A DNA stretch of 64,000 nt from Neobacillus niacini (GCF_023715785.1 NZ_JAMBOX010000006.1:1-64000), one strand, 5' to 3'; shown: positions 41,896 to 52,034, counted from the first letter of the stretch. The notes: generated by a model from the sequence alone, not told the origin. Numbers and translations: made by a program.

Positions 41896-44289
41896 ATGGA
41901 AGAAAATATTCAAAAGCACATTGATAAGCTTTTGCAATATATGAAGGATGAGGCTTATAAACCTTTGACGGTTCAGGAGCTTGAAGAGGCTTTTGGAATC
42001 GAGGATTCGGCCGATTTTAAAGAGTTTGTCAAAGCGCTCGTGCAGATGGAAGAAAAAGGGCTGGTAGTCCGAACCCGTGCCAACCGCTACGGCTTGCCGC
42101 AAAAAATGAACTTGATTCGCGGCAAGCTGACAGGCCATGCCAAGGGATTTGCGTTTGTCATCCCGGATGAGCCTGGGATGGATGATATTTTTATCCCGCC
42201 AACCGAAACAAACACGGCGATGCATGGTGATACGGTTTTAGTGCGAATTTCGTCTGAAACGTCGGGGCAGCGCCGTGAAGGCAGTGTTGTCAGGATACTC
42301 GAACGGGGCATCCAGCAAATTGTCGGAACCTATGTTGAAAGCAAGAGCTTTGGCTTTGTCCTTCCCGATGATAAAAAATTTACCAGCGACATTTTTATTC
42401 CAAAGGCCGCAGCCAAGGGAGCGGTTGAGGGGCATAAGGTTGTCGTTAAGTTAACCTCCTATCCAGAGGGCCGCAAAAGTGCCGAGGGAGAAGTCGTCGC
42501 GATTCTCGGGCATAAAAATGATCCGGGTGTCGATATCCTTTCTGTCATACATAAGCACGGGCTGCCGATGGAGTTCCCTGAAGAAGTGCTGCAGCAGGCC
42601 AATGAGGTGCCTGACACCATTGATGAAAGCGAGCTGGTCAACCGCCGCGACCTTCGCGGTGAAACGATCGTCACGATCGACGGAGCCGACGCCAAAGACC
42701 TTGATGATGCCGTAACCGTAACTCACCTGGAAAACGGCAATTATAAGCTTGGTGTCCATATCGCTGACGTCAGCTATTATGTAAAAGAAGGCACGCCAAT
42801 CGATGTGGAAGCCTCCGAACGGGCGACGAGCGTTTATTTGGTCGACCGGGTGATTCCGATGATTCCCCACCGGCTGTCGAACGGCATTTGTTCATTGAAT
42901 CCGAAGGTCGACCGACTGACCTTGTCGTGTGAGATGGAAATCGATTCGGAAGGTCATGTCGTTTCGCATGAAATTTTTCAAAGTGTCATCAAAACAACGG
43001 AGCGGATGACGTACCACGATGTGAATCTGATTCTTGTTGAAAAAGATGAGGCTGTCAGGGCACGGTATGAGCCGCTAGTTCCAATGTTCGAGGCAATGGA
43101 GGAACTGGCCGCGATTCTTCGGAAAAAGCGGATGACACGCGGCGCTATCGACTTTGATTTCAAAGAATCAAAGGTATTGGTTGACGAAGAAGGGCACCCG
43201 ACCGATGTTGTGTTGCGCGAGCGCTCGGTGGCCGAGCGTCTAATTGAAGAGTTCATGCTGGCCGCTAACGAAACAGTGGCCGAACATTTCCACTGGATGG
43301 ATGTTCCGTTTATTTACCGGATTCACGAGGATCCGAAAGAAGACAAGCTGCGGAAGTTTTTCGAGTTTATTACGAACTTTGGCTACATCGTACGCGGTAC
43401 CGCTAACGATGTCCACCCGCGGGCGTTGCAGGCAATTATTGAAGAGGTCCAGGGCAAGCCGGAGGAGATGGTTGTCTCCACCGTGATGCTCCGGTCAATG
43501 CAGCAGGCGAAATACGACCCGGAAAGCCTTGGCCACTTCGGGTTATCGACGCAGTTTTATACGCATTTCACGTCACCGATTCGCCGCTATCCCGATACGA
43601 TTGTACACCGCTTGATTCGCACCTATATCGTGGAGGGCAAGCTGGATGAGGCGACACGGGCCAAATGGGATGCTCTGCTCCCGGAGATTGCCCAGCATGC
43701 TTCAAAAATGGAGCGCCGGGCCGTTGATGCCGAGCGCGAAACCGATGAACTGAAAAAAGCGGAATATATGGAGGACAAGATTGGCGAGGAGTATGACGGC
43801 ATTATCAGCTCCGTTACCAATTTCGGGATGTTTGTCGAGCTGCCGAATACGATTGAAGGCCTTGTCCATGTCAGCTATATGACCGATGACTATTACCGCT
43901 TTGACGACCGACATTACGCAATGATCGGCGAACGCACCGGCAACGTGTTCCGAATTGGCGATGAGATTACCGTTCGTGTAGTCAAGGTCAACAAAGATGA
44001 ACGCATCATTGATTTTGAAATCGTCGGCATGAAGGGCACCCGGCGCCGGGAGGTTCCAGATCGACCGAAGATATTTAGAACAGGCAGCGACACGAACAAG
44101 CCGCGTCGGGGCAAAGAAGGTGCCCGCGGTGGTGCAGGTGCTGGCGGTCAGGGCGGTCGTAAGTCAGAGTCTGGCAGTGGCAGTGGCGGTGGCGGTGGCG
44201 GCCAAGGAAGCGCCGGCAAGTCGAAAAAGAAACGCAAATTTTACGATAATGTTCCAAAGGCAAAAAGCCGGAAACGGAGAAACAAATAG
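41896..44289 (+). CDS. rnr: Ribonuclease R
   Basis: 3'-5' exoribonuclease that degrades structured RNA and, with SmpB-tmRNA, stalled messages. 797 aa. N-terminal HTH (about 1-75), two cold-shock domains, the RNB catalytic domain starting near [12 protein letters not shown] (about 263), and the S1 domain ([11 protein letters not shown], about 640). The C-terminal 65 residues are unusually rich in Gly and Ser and end in a Lys/Arg run, likely an RNA-binding tail. A GGTGCCTGACACC copy lies in frame at 42606. Confidence 0.97.
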   Translation: MEENIQKHIDKLLQYMKDEAYKPLTVQELEEAFGIEDSADFKEFVKALVQMEEKGLVVRTRANRYGLPQKMNLIRGKLTGHAKGFAFVIPDEPGMDDIFIPPTETNTAMHGDTVLVRISSETSGQRREGSVVRILERGIQQIVGTYVESKSFGFVLPDDKKFTSDIFIPKAAAKGAVEGHKVVVKLTSYPEGRKSAEGEVVAILGHKNDPGVDILSVIHKHGLPMEFPEEVLQQANEVPDTIDESELVNRRDLRGETIVTIDGADAKDLDDAVTVTHLENGNYKLGVHIADVSYYVKEGTPIDVEASERATSVYLVDRVIPMIPHRLSNGICSLNPKVDRLTLSCEMEIDSEGHVVSHEIFQSVIKTTERMTYHDVNLILVEKDEAVRARYEPLVPMFEAMEELAAILRKKRMTRGAIDFDFKESKVLVDEEGHPTDVVLRERSVAERLIEEFMLAANETVAEHFHWMDVPFIYRIHEDPKEDKLRKFFEFITNFGYIVRGTANDVHPRALQAIIEEVQGKPEEMVVSTVMLRSMQQAKYDPESLGHFGLSTQFYTHFTSPIRRYPDTIVHRLIRTYIVEGKLDEATRAKWDALLPEIAQHASKMERRAVDAERETDELKKAEYMEDKIGEEYDGIISSVTNFGMFVELPNTIEGLVHVSYMTDDYYRFDDRHYAMIGERTGNVFRIGDEITVRVVKVNKDERIIDFEIVGMKGTRRREVPDRPKIFRTGSDTNKPRRGKEGARGGAGAGGQGGRKSESGSGSGGGGGGQGSAGKSKKKRKFYDNVPKAKSRKRRNK

Positions 44290-44299
44290 GGTTTTTTGG

Positions 44300-44328
44300 G
44301 GAGGGCCTGGTTTTTGGGCCTTCCTTTG
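44300..44328 (+). terminator. Terminator-like hairpin after rnr
   Basis: GGAGGGCC/GGGCCTTCC stem with TTTGTTGTTT after it. Confidence 0.6.
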
Positions 44329-44340
44329 TTGTTTCTTAAA

Positions 44341-44590
44341 GACAAAACGAGCTTGATAAGTGTGAAAATGTCTAATAGAAGGCTTCTAAAAGACAAAACG
44401 AGCTTGATAAGTGTGAAAGTGTCTAATAGAAGGCTTCTAAAAGACAAAACGAGCTTTATGAGTGTGAAAGTGTCTAATAGGGGGCTTCTAAAAGACAAAA
44501 CGTGCTTGATAAGTGTGAAAGTGTCTAATAGAAGGTTTCTAAAAGACAAAATCATCCTTGTTAATGTAAAACTGTCTAATAGACCTGTAA
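44341..44590 (+). repeat. 51-bp tandem hairpin array between rnr and smpB
   Basis: GACAAAA cores at 44341, 44392, 44443, 44494 and 44545, exactly 51 bp apart. At each join TGTCT-aa-TAGAAG folds on CTTCTA-aa-AGACA (5 bp, 2x2 internal loop, 6 bp). The last unit is degenerate. One frame is open through it because 51 is divisible by 3, but it is probably not translated. Confidence 0.95.
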
Positions 44591-44668
44591 AAGGCACATA
44601 TTCCATTTTCCTAATTGTACACCTCATGCCCATTCTGTTAAAATTAACTGGTAAACGAGGTGAAAAAT

Positions 44669-45136
44669 ATGCCAAAAGGTGAAGGGAAAGTTGTCGCCCA
44701 AAACAAAAAGGCAACCCACGATTATTTTATCGAGGAAACGTACGAGGCCGGAATCGTCCTCCAAGGAACAGAAATCAAATCAATCCGTGCCGGCAAGGTC
44801 AACCTGAAGGATTCATACGTCAGAATCCAAGATGGCGAAGCTGTTTTGTTCGGGATGCACATTAGCCCATACGAACAAGGAAACCGTTACAACCACGATC
44901 CGCTAAGAACACGCAAGCTTTTGCTTCATAAAAAAGAAATTAATAAACTGTATGGTGAAGTGAAAGAGGCAGGGTACGCGCTCATTCCGTTGAAGCTTTA
45001 TTTGAAAAATGGTTTTTGCAAGGTGTTAATTGGCCTGGCAAAAGGGAAAAAGAATTATGACAAGCGCCATACCTTGAAAGAAAAAGAAGCGAAGCGTGAT
45101 ATTGAACGTGCCTTCCGTGAGCGTCAGAAGCTGTAG
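44669..45136 (+). CDS. smpB: SsrA-binding protein SmpB
   Basis: Binds tmRNA and brings it to stalled ribosomes. 155 aa. Signature [19 protein letters not shown] at the N-terminus, [18 protein letters not shown], and the basic C-terminal tail [21 protein letters not shown] at 44669 after GAGGTG; a GTG three codons earlier is in frame but overlaps that site. Its partner tmRNA gene follows. Confidence 0.97.
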   Translation: MPKGEGKVVAQNKKATHDYFIEETYEAGIVLQGTEIKSIRAGKVNLKDSYVRIQDGEAVLFGMHISPYEQGNRYNHDPLRTRKLLLHKKEINKLYGEVKEAGYALIPLKLYLKNGFCKVLIGLAKGKKNYDKRHTLKEKEAKRDIERAFRERQKL

Positions 45137-45188
45137 GTTGGAGACGTCGAAAACCTACAAGTTGGTTCGCCTTACAAATACTTACAAT

Positions 45189-45216
45189 TTGAAAAATACG
45201 CTCAGTATGTTATAAT
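45189..45216 (+). promoter_or_regulatory. Promoter of ssrA
   Basis: TTGAAA, 16 bp, TATAAT; gives a leader of about 90 nt before the mature tmRNA end. Confidence 0.75.
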
Positions 45217-45310
45217 AAGTTTGTCGCTAAGATCCGACACAAACTTTAGCTCAAACAAGCTTGCCAGTATCCTAACGTCGTTGCTGAAAATAACAGCACA
45301 TTCTTATAAT

Positions 45311-45949
45311 GGGGACGCTACGGATTCGACAGGGGTAGTTCGAGCTTAGGTTGCGAGTCGAGGGGATCGGCCTCGTTAAAACGTCAAAGCCATAACTGGC
45401 AAAACTAACAACAACTTAGCTTTCGCAGCTTAATAACTGCATAGCTGTTCGCCCCTCCATCGCCTATGTGGTAGGGTAGCGGACTCACTCTTAGTAGGCT
45501 ACGCCGGAGTCCACCGCCTGAGGACGAAGGAAGAGAATAACCAGGCTAGCTGACCGGACGCCTGTCGATAGGCATAAGGCTCGGCGAATCGCCAATATAT
45601 CGACTACACTCGTAGATGCTTAAGTGCCGATATCTTTGGACGCGGGTTCGATTAATTTTTAGTCGCCTTATGTGGTAACACATAAGTGAAAATCCGGCTT
45701 TATCGGTGAAACCTACGTCGCTTAAAAAGCGATACGGCAATGCCGAGCGGTATGTGGAGTAATCCAACAGCCGTGTATCGACTTATAGGCTACCACTTCA
45801 AAATGGTAGTACTAGGATGCGAAATCGCTGCCTATCGAGGTAAATTTATGATTCGCATAATACGCCGGGGGACCTGACACCGTGCAGGTTCAAGATATAG
45901 TCAGTGCCATAGCGAAAGCATGGAAACGCACGTCCCGCCGTCTCCACCA
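45311..45949 (+). ncRNA. ssrA: tmRNA, interrupted by a group I intron in the T-loop
   Basis: The 5' end GGGGACGCTACGGATTCGACAG pairs with the 3' end CGTCTCCACCA. The resume codon is GGC at 45398, the tag is GKTNNNLAFAA and the stop is TAA at 45431. The T-arm is split: GCGGGTTCGAT ends at 45652 and TCCCGC resumes at 45933. Joined, they give a normal T-arm and a mature RNA of 359 nt, the usual Bacillus size. Confidence 0.96.
45653..45932 (+). ncRNA. Group I intron inserted in tmRNA (no endonuclease ORF)
   Basis: 280 nt. The 5' exon end CGAT (45649-45652) pairs with GTCG (45662-45665), giving the expected U-G wobble at the splice site. The intron ends in G. Core motifs typical of group I introns are present: AATGCCGAGC (45739-45748) and AAGATATAGTC (45892-45902, P7 3' strand and J8/7). 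Too short for a homing endonuclease. Confidence 0.92.
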
Positions 45950-45965
45950 TACATAGGTGGATAAC

Positions 45966-45999
45966 AAGATCAGTCTTTGTGGCTGGTCTTTTTTATATT
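45966..45999 (+). terminator. Terminator of ssrA
   Basis: AAGATCAG/CTGGTCTT stem (one G-U pair) followed by T6. Confidence 0.8.
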
Positions 46000-46326
46000 T
46001 GAAAAAATTTTTCTTCAAAGTCAATTTTTTGATTTTGTAATTGGGGGCTATACTTTCCGTTACGAGGCGTGACATTTTCATACTGTTCTAGTATCCATTC
46101 TGCACGCTTCCTTTTTTGTGGAACTCTAAGGAACGGTGTTATGTACCTAAGGGCAGTAAATACTTCATTTTTCTTTTTAAATTATTATATTTTATCATTC
46201 GACATTCTTCACCAATTACCCTGAGTATGAAATAGTGCTTCCTAAGTGGTATGATACCGAATCAATTTGCTAAAATTTGATAACTTTTAGTTTATACATA
46301 AAGTGGAGGGTCATTCCCGAAATTCA
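46000..46326. other. Gene-free AT-rich stretch
   Basis: No supported ORF, RNA or repeat between the ssrA terminator and the cotF-like terminator. Confidence 0.5.
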
Positions 46327-46353
46327 GAAAAAGCTACCCATCACGGATAGCTT
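46327..46353 (-). terminator. Terminator of the cotF-like gene
   Basis: On the minus strand AAGCTATCC...GGGTAGCTT followed by TTTCT. Confidence 0.75.
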
Positions 46354-46363
46354 ATTATTTCCT

Positions 46364-47065
46364 CTAATGTTGAATATTGTTCATGTTGTTCATAGTGCCC
46401 ATGCCTGTGTTCATATTCATAGTGCCCATGCCGGCATTCATGTTCATGGCTTGCGGCATGCCTGTTGCCGGCGCGTAGGCATTGGTCATCGTTAACACAT
46501 CTTGCTGAGCCAACTGTGGAACTTGGTAATAATGGTTTTTGTTCATGTAAATGGACAGTTCGTAGCTCATTTCGATGCAGTTTGGCACGGAATCGGCCAA
46601 GACACGGCGGACAACAGGATTGGTCGTTTCCAAGGCAGCCATTGTTTTTTGAGCAGCACCTGCTTTACAAGCAGCCAACATCGCTCCAGCAATGAATTCA
46701 TCGGAAATCTCTGTCATATTCTGCATTGGTTTCTTCGGCTGGGCCGGCTTCAGGCCATAAATGAAATCATTATCCTGCTTCATCATGTAAGTTTGCGTGT
46801 CTTTGGAGGGCTCCTGCCCGGTTTTGAAGCACTCCAGCGTGATATTGTATTCGTCCTGCATAAATTGATATTGGCGGTTCAAAATATCCCGCAGCTCTGG
46901 GTCCTTCACGTGCTGCATGTACATCATATAATGATTCATTGACCCAATCGAACTCGACAACACCTCATGCACATCAAACATCTCATGCCCGCCATGATTC
47001 ATTTGCGGCGGCACAGCCCCAGTATGCATATTTTGGTGCATTTGCCCCTGCTGATTTTGCATCAT
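46364..47065 (-). CDS. Spore coat protein, CotF family
   Basis: 233 aa with a Coat F-type four-helix ferritin-like domain (about 30-190): VHEVLSSSIGSMNHYMMYM and DEFIAGAMLAACKAGAAQKTMAALE. Both ends are rich in Met, Gln and Asn (MMQNQQGQMHQNMHTG; tail with two NMN-GMGTM repeats). Likely a component of the spore coat made late in sporulation. RBS GGAGGAG upstream. Confidence 0.85.
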   Translation of the reverse strand: MMQNQQGQMHQNMHTGAVPPQMNHGGHEMFDVHEVLSSSIGSMNHYMMYMQHVKDPELRDILNRQYQFMQDEYNITLECFKTGQEPSKDTQTYMMKQDNDFIYGLKPAQPKKPMQNMTEISDEFIAGAMLAACKAGAAQKTMAALETTNPVVRRVLADSVPNCIEMSYELSIYMNKNHYYQVPQLAQQDVLTMTNAYAPATGMPQAMNMNAGMGTMNMNTGMGTMNNMNNIQH

Positions 47066-47130
47066 TCCAAATCTCCTCCTTCGTATAATTGGACACAGCC
47101 AACCTTATTTTGTTACAAAAAGGATTTGTT

Positions 47131-47262
47131 ATGCTAAATCAGGCTCATATTTATGAGGAAGAGGAGCAGCGCTTTTCCAGGCTGGCCGAGCTGAATCCCC
47201 TGGTCAGCAAATTCCAGACGGAAAAAGACGAGAAGGTTTTTGCTCCGACCAACAATATTTAA
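47131..47262 (+). pseudogene. 43-codon ORF, unrecognised, possibly a gene remnant
   Basis: Begins MLNQAHIYEEEEQRFSRLAE with AAAAAGGA upstream and stops after 43 codons. About 17 bp later the text LLQELNPENL resembles the ELNPL in the ORF, so a longer, frameshifted gene may once have stood here. I cannot name it. The rest of the gap to 47411 shows nothing else. Confidence 0.3.
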
Positions 47263-47411
47263 CCGGCTGCTACAGGAGCTGAATCCCGAAAATTTGACCT
47301 TGGCGCGACCTGCAGGAACTTGTTTCCAAATGTCTTTTGGAAAATTTTAGACAAAACATCATGGTTGTTGCTATCATTAAGTTAAAGAACGAATGATAGG
47401 AATGAAGACCT

Positions 47412-48190
47412 ATGCCTACAAACAGAAGCTGGATATGGGTTGATACGATATTGGCAATCGTAAGGTTTATTTATTATCTAACCGGAGTCATTTATTTCGC
47501 CCAACATCCTGAAGAAATGGGAATACCGTCTGGACTGTTTTTTTTATGGTTTGCATTTTGCGTTCTCGCCCCCCACTTATTTTGGCGACCAAGATACATA
47601 AATGATGTTGTATACGCGATTACTGAATTAACGCTGGTTGGCCTGTTTCATATATATTTTATTTTTTATGTCGAAACAACGGTCGGGATCTCGCTGTTGT
47701 TTATGCCGGCACTCATTCTTGGTTATTTAGGCCGAAAAAATACCCTGGTGCTTAGTTCCATCGTATTATTGTTTTTAACTCTTTCTATTTATACTATTGA
47801 GCCAAGGTTTATGAGTATTGCAACTTACTACTTTGTCCTTGTGGTGGTATTCTCTTTTGGGTTTATTTTCAACAGGATGTTGAACACCCAGCGAAAAATG
47901 AAGCTGTTACTGGAAGAAAATCTCCAAAAAACCGCTTTGATTGGAGCGCAGAACAAAGCATTGGAGCAATACGCCCGTAAAGTGGAGGAGTTGACGCTCG
48001 AGGCAGAGCGCAACCGGATGGCCGGCGAGCTGCACAATACCATTGGTCACACGTTTACTTCGGTCATTTTAGGAATGGATGCAGTCTCCTACTTAATCGA
48101 CCTTGCCCCGGAAAAAGCGAAGGAACGGCTGTCCGTTCTGCGCGAAGTCGCTGGTCCAAAAGCTGTAACGCCAAAAATACGAAAGAGAAG
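47412..48190 (+). pseudogene. Sensor histidine kinase, truncated
   Basis: About six membrane helices (residues 8-160), a short coiled coil (NLQKTALIGAQNKALEQYARKV, quoted in part) and the HisKA_3 dimerisation domain with ERNRMAGELHNTIGHTF (His phosphoacceptor). The C-terminal ATPase domain is missing: homology stops near REVAGPKAV, after which the text becomes that of an acetyltransferase in another frame. No response regulator gene adjoins. Probably non-functional. Confidence 0.8.
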
Positions 48191-48541
48191 ATTTACAAGT
48201 TTAATTTAGGTGTGTTTCTGAAGGAAACGAGTGAGTTCATTGGAATCTGCGGCCTCGGACCCCACGATGTCTACCTCGATCGGATTGAGGTTTATTACAG
48301 CCTGAAGAAGAAATACCAAGGGACAGGGTATGCAAAGGAGGCGGCCCAGGCGGTAGTTGCCTACGGCTTCAATACGATAGAACTTCCTAAGATTGTCGCA
48401 ACCGTCCACCCGGAAAATACCCCTTCTGTAACAATTATTGAAGGGTTAGGAATGAAATATCAATATACACTTTCCGGATTTGAAGGCGACCTTATCGAGC
48501 ACAACGGATATGGATATTATGAATTGGAACCAACTAAATAA
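48165..48541 (+). pseudogene. GNAT acetyltransferase, 5'-truncated
   Basis: The C-terminal two-thirds of a RimJ/RimL-like acetyltransferase: EFIGICGLGPHDVYLDRIEV, then the acetyl-CoA loop YQGTGYAKEAAQAVVAYGF and the final NTPSVTIIEGLGMKYQY. The first 50 to 60 residues are absent. The reading frame is open across the fusion with the kinase fragment, and a GTG at 48212 gives a 109-codon ORF. Probably inactive. Confidence 0.8.
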
Positions 48542-48548
48542 ATGTAAA

Positions 48549-48584
48549 CAAAAGTCGGCCTAACCAGCCGGCTTTTATTTTTTT
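48549..48584 (+). terminator. Terminator after the GNAT remnant
   Basis: AAAAGTCGGC/GCCGGCTTTT stem followed by T-rich tail. Confidence 0.85.
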
Positions 48585-48673
48585 GATGACCGTTTTGATT
48601 ATTCCAGTAACTAACAATGTGTGACTTTTTCTCAGTATAGTTAGGGCAGATGAAAATGGATGGGGGATTTACA

Positions 48674-50012
48674 ATGAAAAAAACACTCATGATCACATGC
48701 CTGGCTCTGCTGTTAATTGTCAATATCGGTGTCACGGGATTTTTCCAATGGCCGTTGCAGCCAAATATTGAGGCAAACATAAAGGAACTCGATCAGTACC
48801 TGACCGAGCAGGAATTCAACGGCTCGGTGCTGGTTGGATATAAAGGAGAAATTATTTTTGAAAAAGGCTACGGCTTTCAGGACAAGGAAAACGGAATAAA
48901 AAATTCAAAGGACACCGCATTCCTTGTTGGCTCGATTACAAAACAATTTACAGCTGCCGCCATCCTGCAGATTACTACGAGGATGAAGATTATGGAAAAG
49001 AGTATACGGTTAATCAGCTTTTTGAAAAGGTTAAAGATGCACCGGTGAAAAGTCAGCCGGGCGAAAAATTTGAATACAACAATACAGACTACAACTTGCT
49101 TGGCGGGATTATTGAAAAAGTAAGCGGCCGGAGCTATGAGGATTATGTCAAGAGGAAATTTTTCATCCTGCAGGAATGAAGCAATCCGCTGTTGGTTACG
49201 ATTCCGACAAACAGACAAAGAGGGCAGTTGGCTACATGAATGAAGATTTCGAGAAGGCGCCCTATGTTCATCCGTCGTTTGCCTATGCCGGGGGGGCCAT
49301 CTCATCGACTTTAGAGGATTTGTTTTTGTGGGACCGGGCATTAGCCGGGGATAAGATTTTGTCTGGAAAAAGTAAACAAAAAATGTTCCAATCTTATACA
49401 AAAAAGACACTCATGCCAGGCCAGGCTTATGGTTATGGCATGTATATCGTCGAAGAGGGAAAGTCGATGTATCACCCGGGATTTATTCATGGCTTTAGCT
49501 CCAATATCTTCCGAAGTAGGGAAAATGACTTTGTGATTATTGGGTTAAGTAACCAAGGGGACAGCATGCATTCAATGCTACCAGCGATTCTTTACGATTT
49601 TAGTGAGCACCTTGAACAGTCTTGGAATGGTTATTCGGCAAAGGTCCTTCTATATTTGTTGTTGGCCGTTAATGTTTTTGTACTTGTGAGATGGATTGTT
49701 TGCCTTGATCAAGGCAAACAGACATTAAAGCCTGCACGATGGTACCGGGTAGCATTCCAAACCGTTCTTTTGGGGTTCATTTCGTTAGTGTTGCTGGTCA
49801 TCCCATTCGCGCCAAACTTTACCCATGAACTGTTCAGCTCGCAACGGCTATTGTTTGCAGTAGCTCCAGTATGGAAAACGGCCGTGAATCTGGTGGTTGT
49901 CTTATCAACATTAGCAGGAATTGGGGCGATTCAGCCGTTTATTAAAAAAGAAAAGGCTGCTATTGCGCCGAATCAGGCGCCGCAAGGGGGTAAGATTCTG
50001 TGTCGCAGTTAA
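48674..50012 (+). pseudogene. Beta-lactamase-like serine hydrolase, broken
   Basis: The N-terminus (MKKTLMITCLALLLIVNIG signal/anchor) and the SxxK motif in VGSITKQF are intact to about 48970. The text then jumps to YEDEDYGKEYTV..., losing about 40 residues, in another frame that holds the YNN motif (FEYNNTDYN). A second one-base shift near 49155 separates this from GMKQSAVGYD. The last part (from 49176) is open to 50012 and includes HPGFIHGFSS and C-terminal membrane helices. At least two lesions; not functional as one protein. Confidence 0.85.
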
Positions 50013-50602
50013 ATATTGATGTGTTCAGGTTAATAAATGATTTAGGGAAAGATTATGAGTTTTTAAATCCTGTTATCTTCTTTTTAGCGAAATATACGCT
50101 GTATGTTTTATGTTTGGGTCTGGTGGTTTATTGGTTGACAAGGACGCGGGAAAATCGGCTGATGGTATTGAATGGAATGCTTGCATTTGTGGTTGCGGAG
50201 GTGCTTGGGAAGGTCTCCGGGCTCCTTTACTCCCATAACCAACCGTTTGCCGTGCTGGCGGATGTAAACCAGCTTGTGGCCCATGAAATCGATAATTCGT
50301 TTCCAAGCGACCATACCATCTTATTTTTTGCGATTAGTATTTCGATTTGGTTAGTGAGGAAAAGGGAAGGACGGTTGTGGCTGCTTCTTGCCATGGTCGT
50401 TGGTGTTTCGCGGATTTGGGCAGGGGTACATTATCCGGTGGATATCCTGGTTGCCACTGTTTATGGAATGGGTGCGGCACTGATTGTACATTGGGCTTCT
50501 CCACGGCATGCCTTCTTTGGAAAGATGCTTTCTTTCTATGAAAAGCAGGAAGGTGCGCTCTTACCGAGGGCCAATAGACAGGCACAAGGATTTTTAATAT
50601 AA
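50000..50602 (+). CDS. bcrC: Undecaprenyl-diphosphatase of the PAP2 family, BcrC-like
   Basis: 200-aa membrane phosphatase that recycles undecaprenyl pyrophosphate and can give bacitracin resistance. Several membrane helices. PAP2 motifs seen: NSFPSDHT near residue 96 and SRIWAGVHYPVD near 137. GTG start at 50000 after AAGGGGGT, overlapping the broken hydrolase by 13 bp. Confidence 0.88.
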   Translation: MSQLNIDVFRLINDLGKDYEFLNPVIFFLAKYTLYVLCLGLVVYWLTRTRENRLMVLNGMLAFVVAEVLGKVSGLLYSHNQPFAVLADVNQLVAHEIDNSFPSDHTILFFAISISIWLVRKREGRLWLLLAMVVGVSRIWAGVHYPVDILVATVYGMGAALIVHWASPRHAFFGKMLSFYEKQEGALLPRANRQAQGFLI

Positions 50603-50609
50603 AAATAAA

Positions 50610-50925
50610 TGGCTATTGACAACAGTACTGGTGGAAAAACGAAGAAAAGTGCTGTCAATAGGACTTAACGACAACAGTTCTGATGGAAAAACGAAGGAAA
50701 GTGTTGTCAATAGTGCTCATTGGCAACAGTTCTGGTGAAAAAACAAAGGAAAGTGTTATCAATACGGCTTATTGGCAACAGTTCTGGGGGAAAAACGAAG
50801 GAAAGTGTCGTCAATAGTGCTCATTGGCAACAGTTCTGGTGGAAAAACAAACAAAAGTGTTATCAATAGAGCTGATTGATAACAGTTTCGGTGAACAAAT
50901 GAAGGAAAGTGTCGTCAATAATTCT
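50610..50925 (+). repeat. 52-bp tandem hairpin array after bcrC
   Basis: Six units; AACAG cores at 50621, 50673, 50725, 50777, 50829 and 50881, exactly 52 bp apart. Each join folds as TGTTGTCAAT-N7-ATTGGCAACA or a variant. Arms co-vary in part: the last join is TGTTATCAAT/ATTGATAACA, fully paired. The stems alternate with a purine-rich segment like GGAAAAACGAAGGAAAG. Confidence 0.95.
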
Positions 50926-50933
50926 CAAAGACT

Positions 50934-50974
50934 AAAACCCCCTGTCCGAATCATCATTCGAAGAGGGGGTTTTT
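50934..50974. terminator. Bidirectional terminator between bcrC and arcC
   Basis: AAAACCCCCT/AGGGGGTTTTT with T-runs on both strands, between convergent genes. Confidence 0.88.
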
Positions 50975-51003
50975 CTAAAAAGAGAAATTTTGCTTTTAAC
51001 AAT

Positions 51004-51966
51004 CTACGCCAGAATCGGTGCACCCAGTAAGGAAACCACTGTACCCGCTTTTCCTTCAACGGCCGCTACTGCCTGATCCAACGAAGTTATAATTGTCCTT
51101 CGACCCGGACTGGTCGCCGCGAATTGAATGGCTGCCTCAACCTTAGGAAGCATGCTGCCAGGTGCAAAGTGGCCTTCTGCAATATAACCATTCAATTCTG
51201 GAATGCTCACGTCACTCAATTTTTTCATTGTTGGTTTGTTAAAATCAATGCAAACATTATCAACACCGGTTAAAATCACCAATGCATCTGCGTTCACCAG
51301 CTCAGCCAATTTCTCCGAGGCAAAATCTTTATCGATGACCGCTTCGACACCAATAATGCCAGTCTCTGTTTTAACGACAGGGATTCCGCCGCCACCAACG
51401 GAAATCACGATATTACCAGCCTCAACAAGGGAATTGATCACCTCGTGCTCTAAAATGCTGACTGGTCTTGGTGATGCTACCACCCGTCTCCAGCCCCGGC
51501 CGGCATCTTCTTTGAACTTGAACCCTGTTTCTTCCATGATCCGCCCAGCTTCATCTTCACTGTAAAAAGGTCCAATCGGCTTGGTTGGATTTTCAAACGC
51601 TGGGTCAGCAGCATCGACCGCCACGCGAGTCACAACCGTCACTATATTTTTCACAATTCCCCGTTCCCGTAGCACTTTATCCATGGCGTTCTGCATCCAG
51701 TAGCCGATCATGCCCTGGCTCATCGCGCCGCATGTATCAAGCGGCATTGCCGGATTTTTCACGGAATCGGCGGCTGCCTGCTGTAACAAAATATTACCCA
51801 CCTGAGGCCCATTGCCGTGCGAAATAATGATATCTATTCCTTGTTCAATAAAATCAACCAATTGACGGGCTGTAGTTTCAAGCGCCTGCTGCTGTGCCGC
51901 TGCGGAAGCATCACCTGATTGAATCGCGTTACCGCCTAAGGCAACAACCACTTTTTGTTTTTTCAT
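51004..51966 (-). CDS. arcC: Carbamate kinase
   Basis: Last step of the arginine deiminase (ADI) pathway: carbamoyl phosphate plus ADP gives ATP, CO2 and ammonia. 320 aa, amino-acid kinase fold. [11 protein letters not shown] at the N-terminus, [10 protein letters not shown] near residue 47, [11 protein letters not shown] near 190 and the nucleotide region [13 protein letters not shown]. Last gene of the minus-strand operon. Confidence 0.96.
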   Translation of the reverse strand: MKKQKVVVALGGNAIQSGDASAAAQQQALETTARQLVDFIEQGIDIIISHGNGPQVGNILLQQAAADSVKNPAMPLDTCGAMSQGMIGYWMQNAMDKVLRERGIVKNIVTVVTRVAVDAADPAFENPTKPIGPFYSEDEAGRIMEETGFKFKEDAGRGWRRVVASPRPVSILEHEVINSLVEAGNIVISVGGGGIPVVKTETGIIGVEAVIDKDFASEKLAELVNADALVILTGVDNVCIDFNKPTMKKLSDVSIPELNGYIAEGHFAPGSMLPKVEAAIQFAATSPGRRTIITSLDQAVAAVEGKAGTVVSLLGAPILA

Positions 51967-52034
51967 CTATAATCGCCTCTCCGTTCGTTGTTAAGTCAGG
52001 GTATGGGACTCACCCGCGCCGCCCTATGAATCTC

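Noticed and set aside
44296..44682. 128-codon ORF with 17-residue repeats
   Set aside because: 51-bp units are divisible by 3, so the frame stays open; units fold as hairpins and the frame overlaps the smpB start.
45546..45767. Minus-strand ORF across tmRNA and intron
   Set aside because: Overlaps a well-supported RNA gene; no ribosome site.
45871..45888. Copy of the GGTGCCTGACACC palindrome in the tmRNA intron
   Set aside because: Only the half CTGACACC matches, and it belongs to the intron core region.
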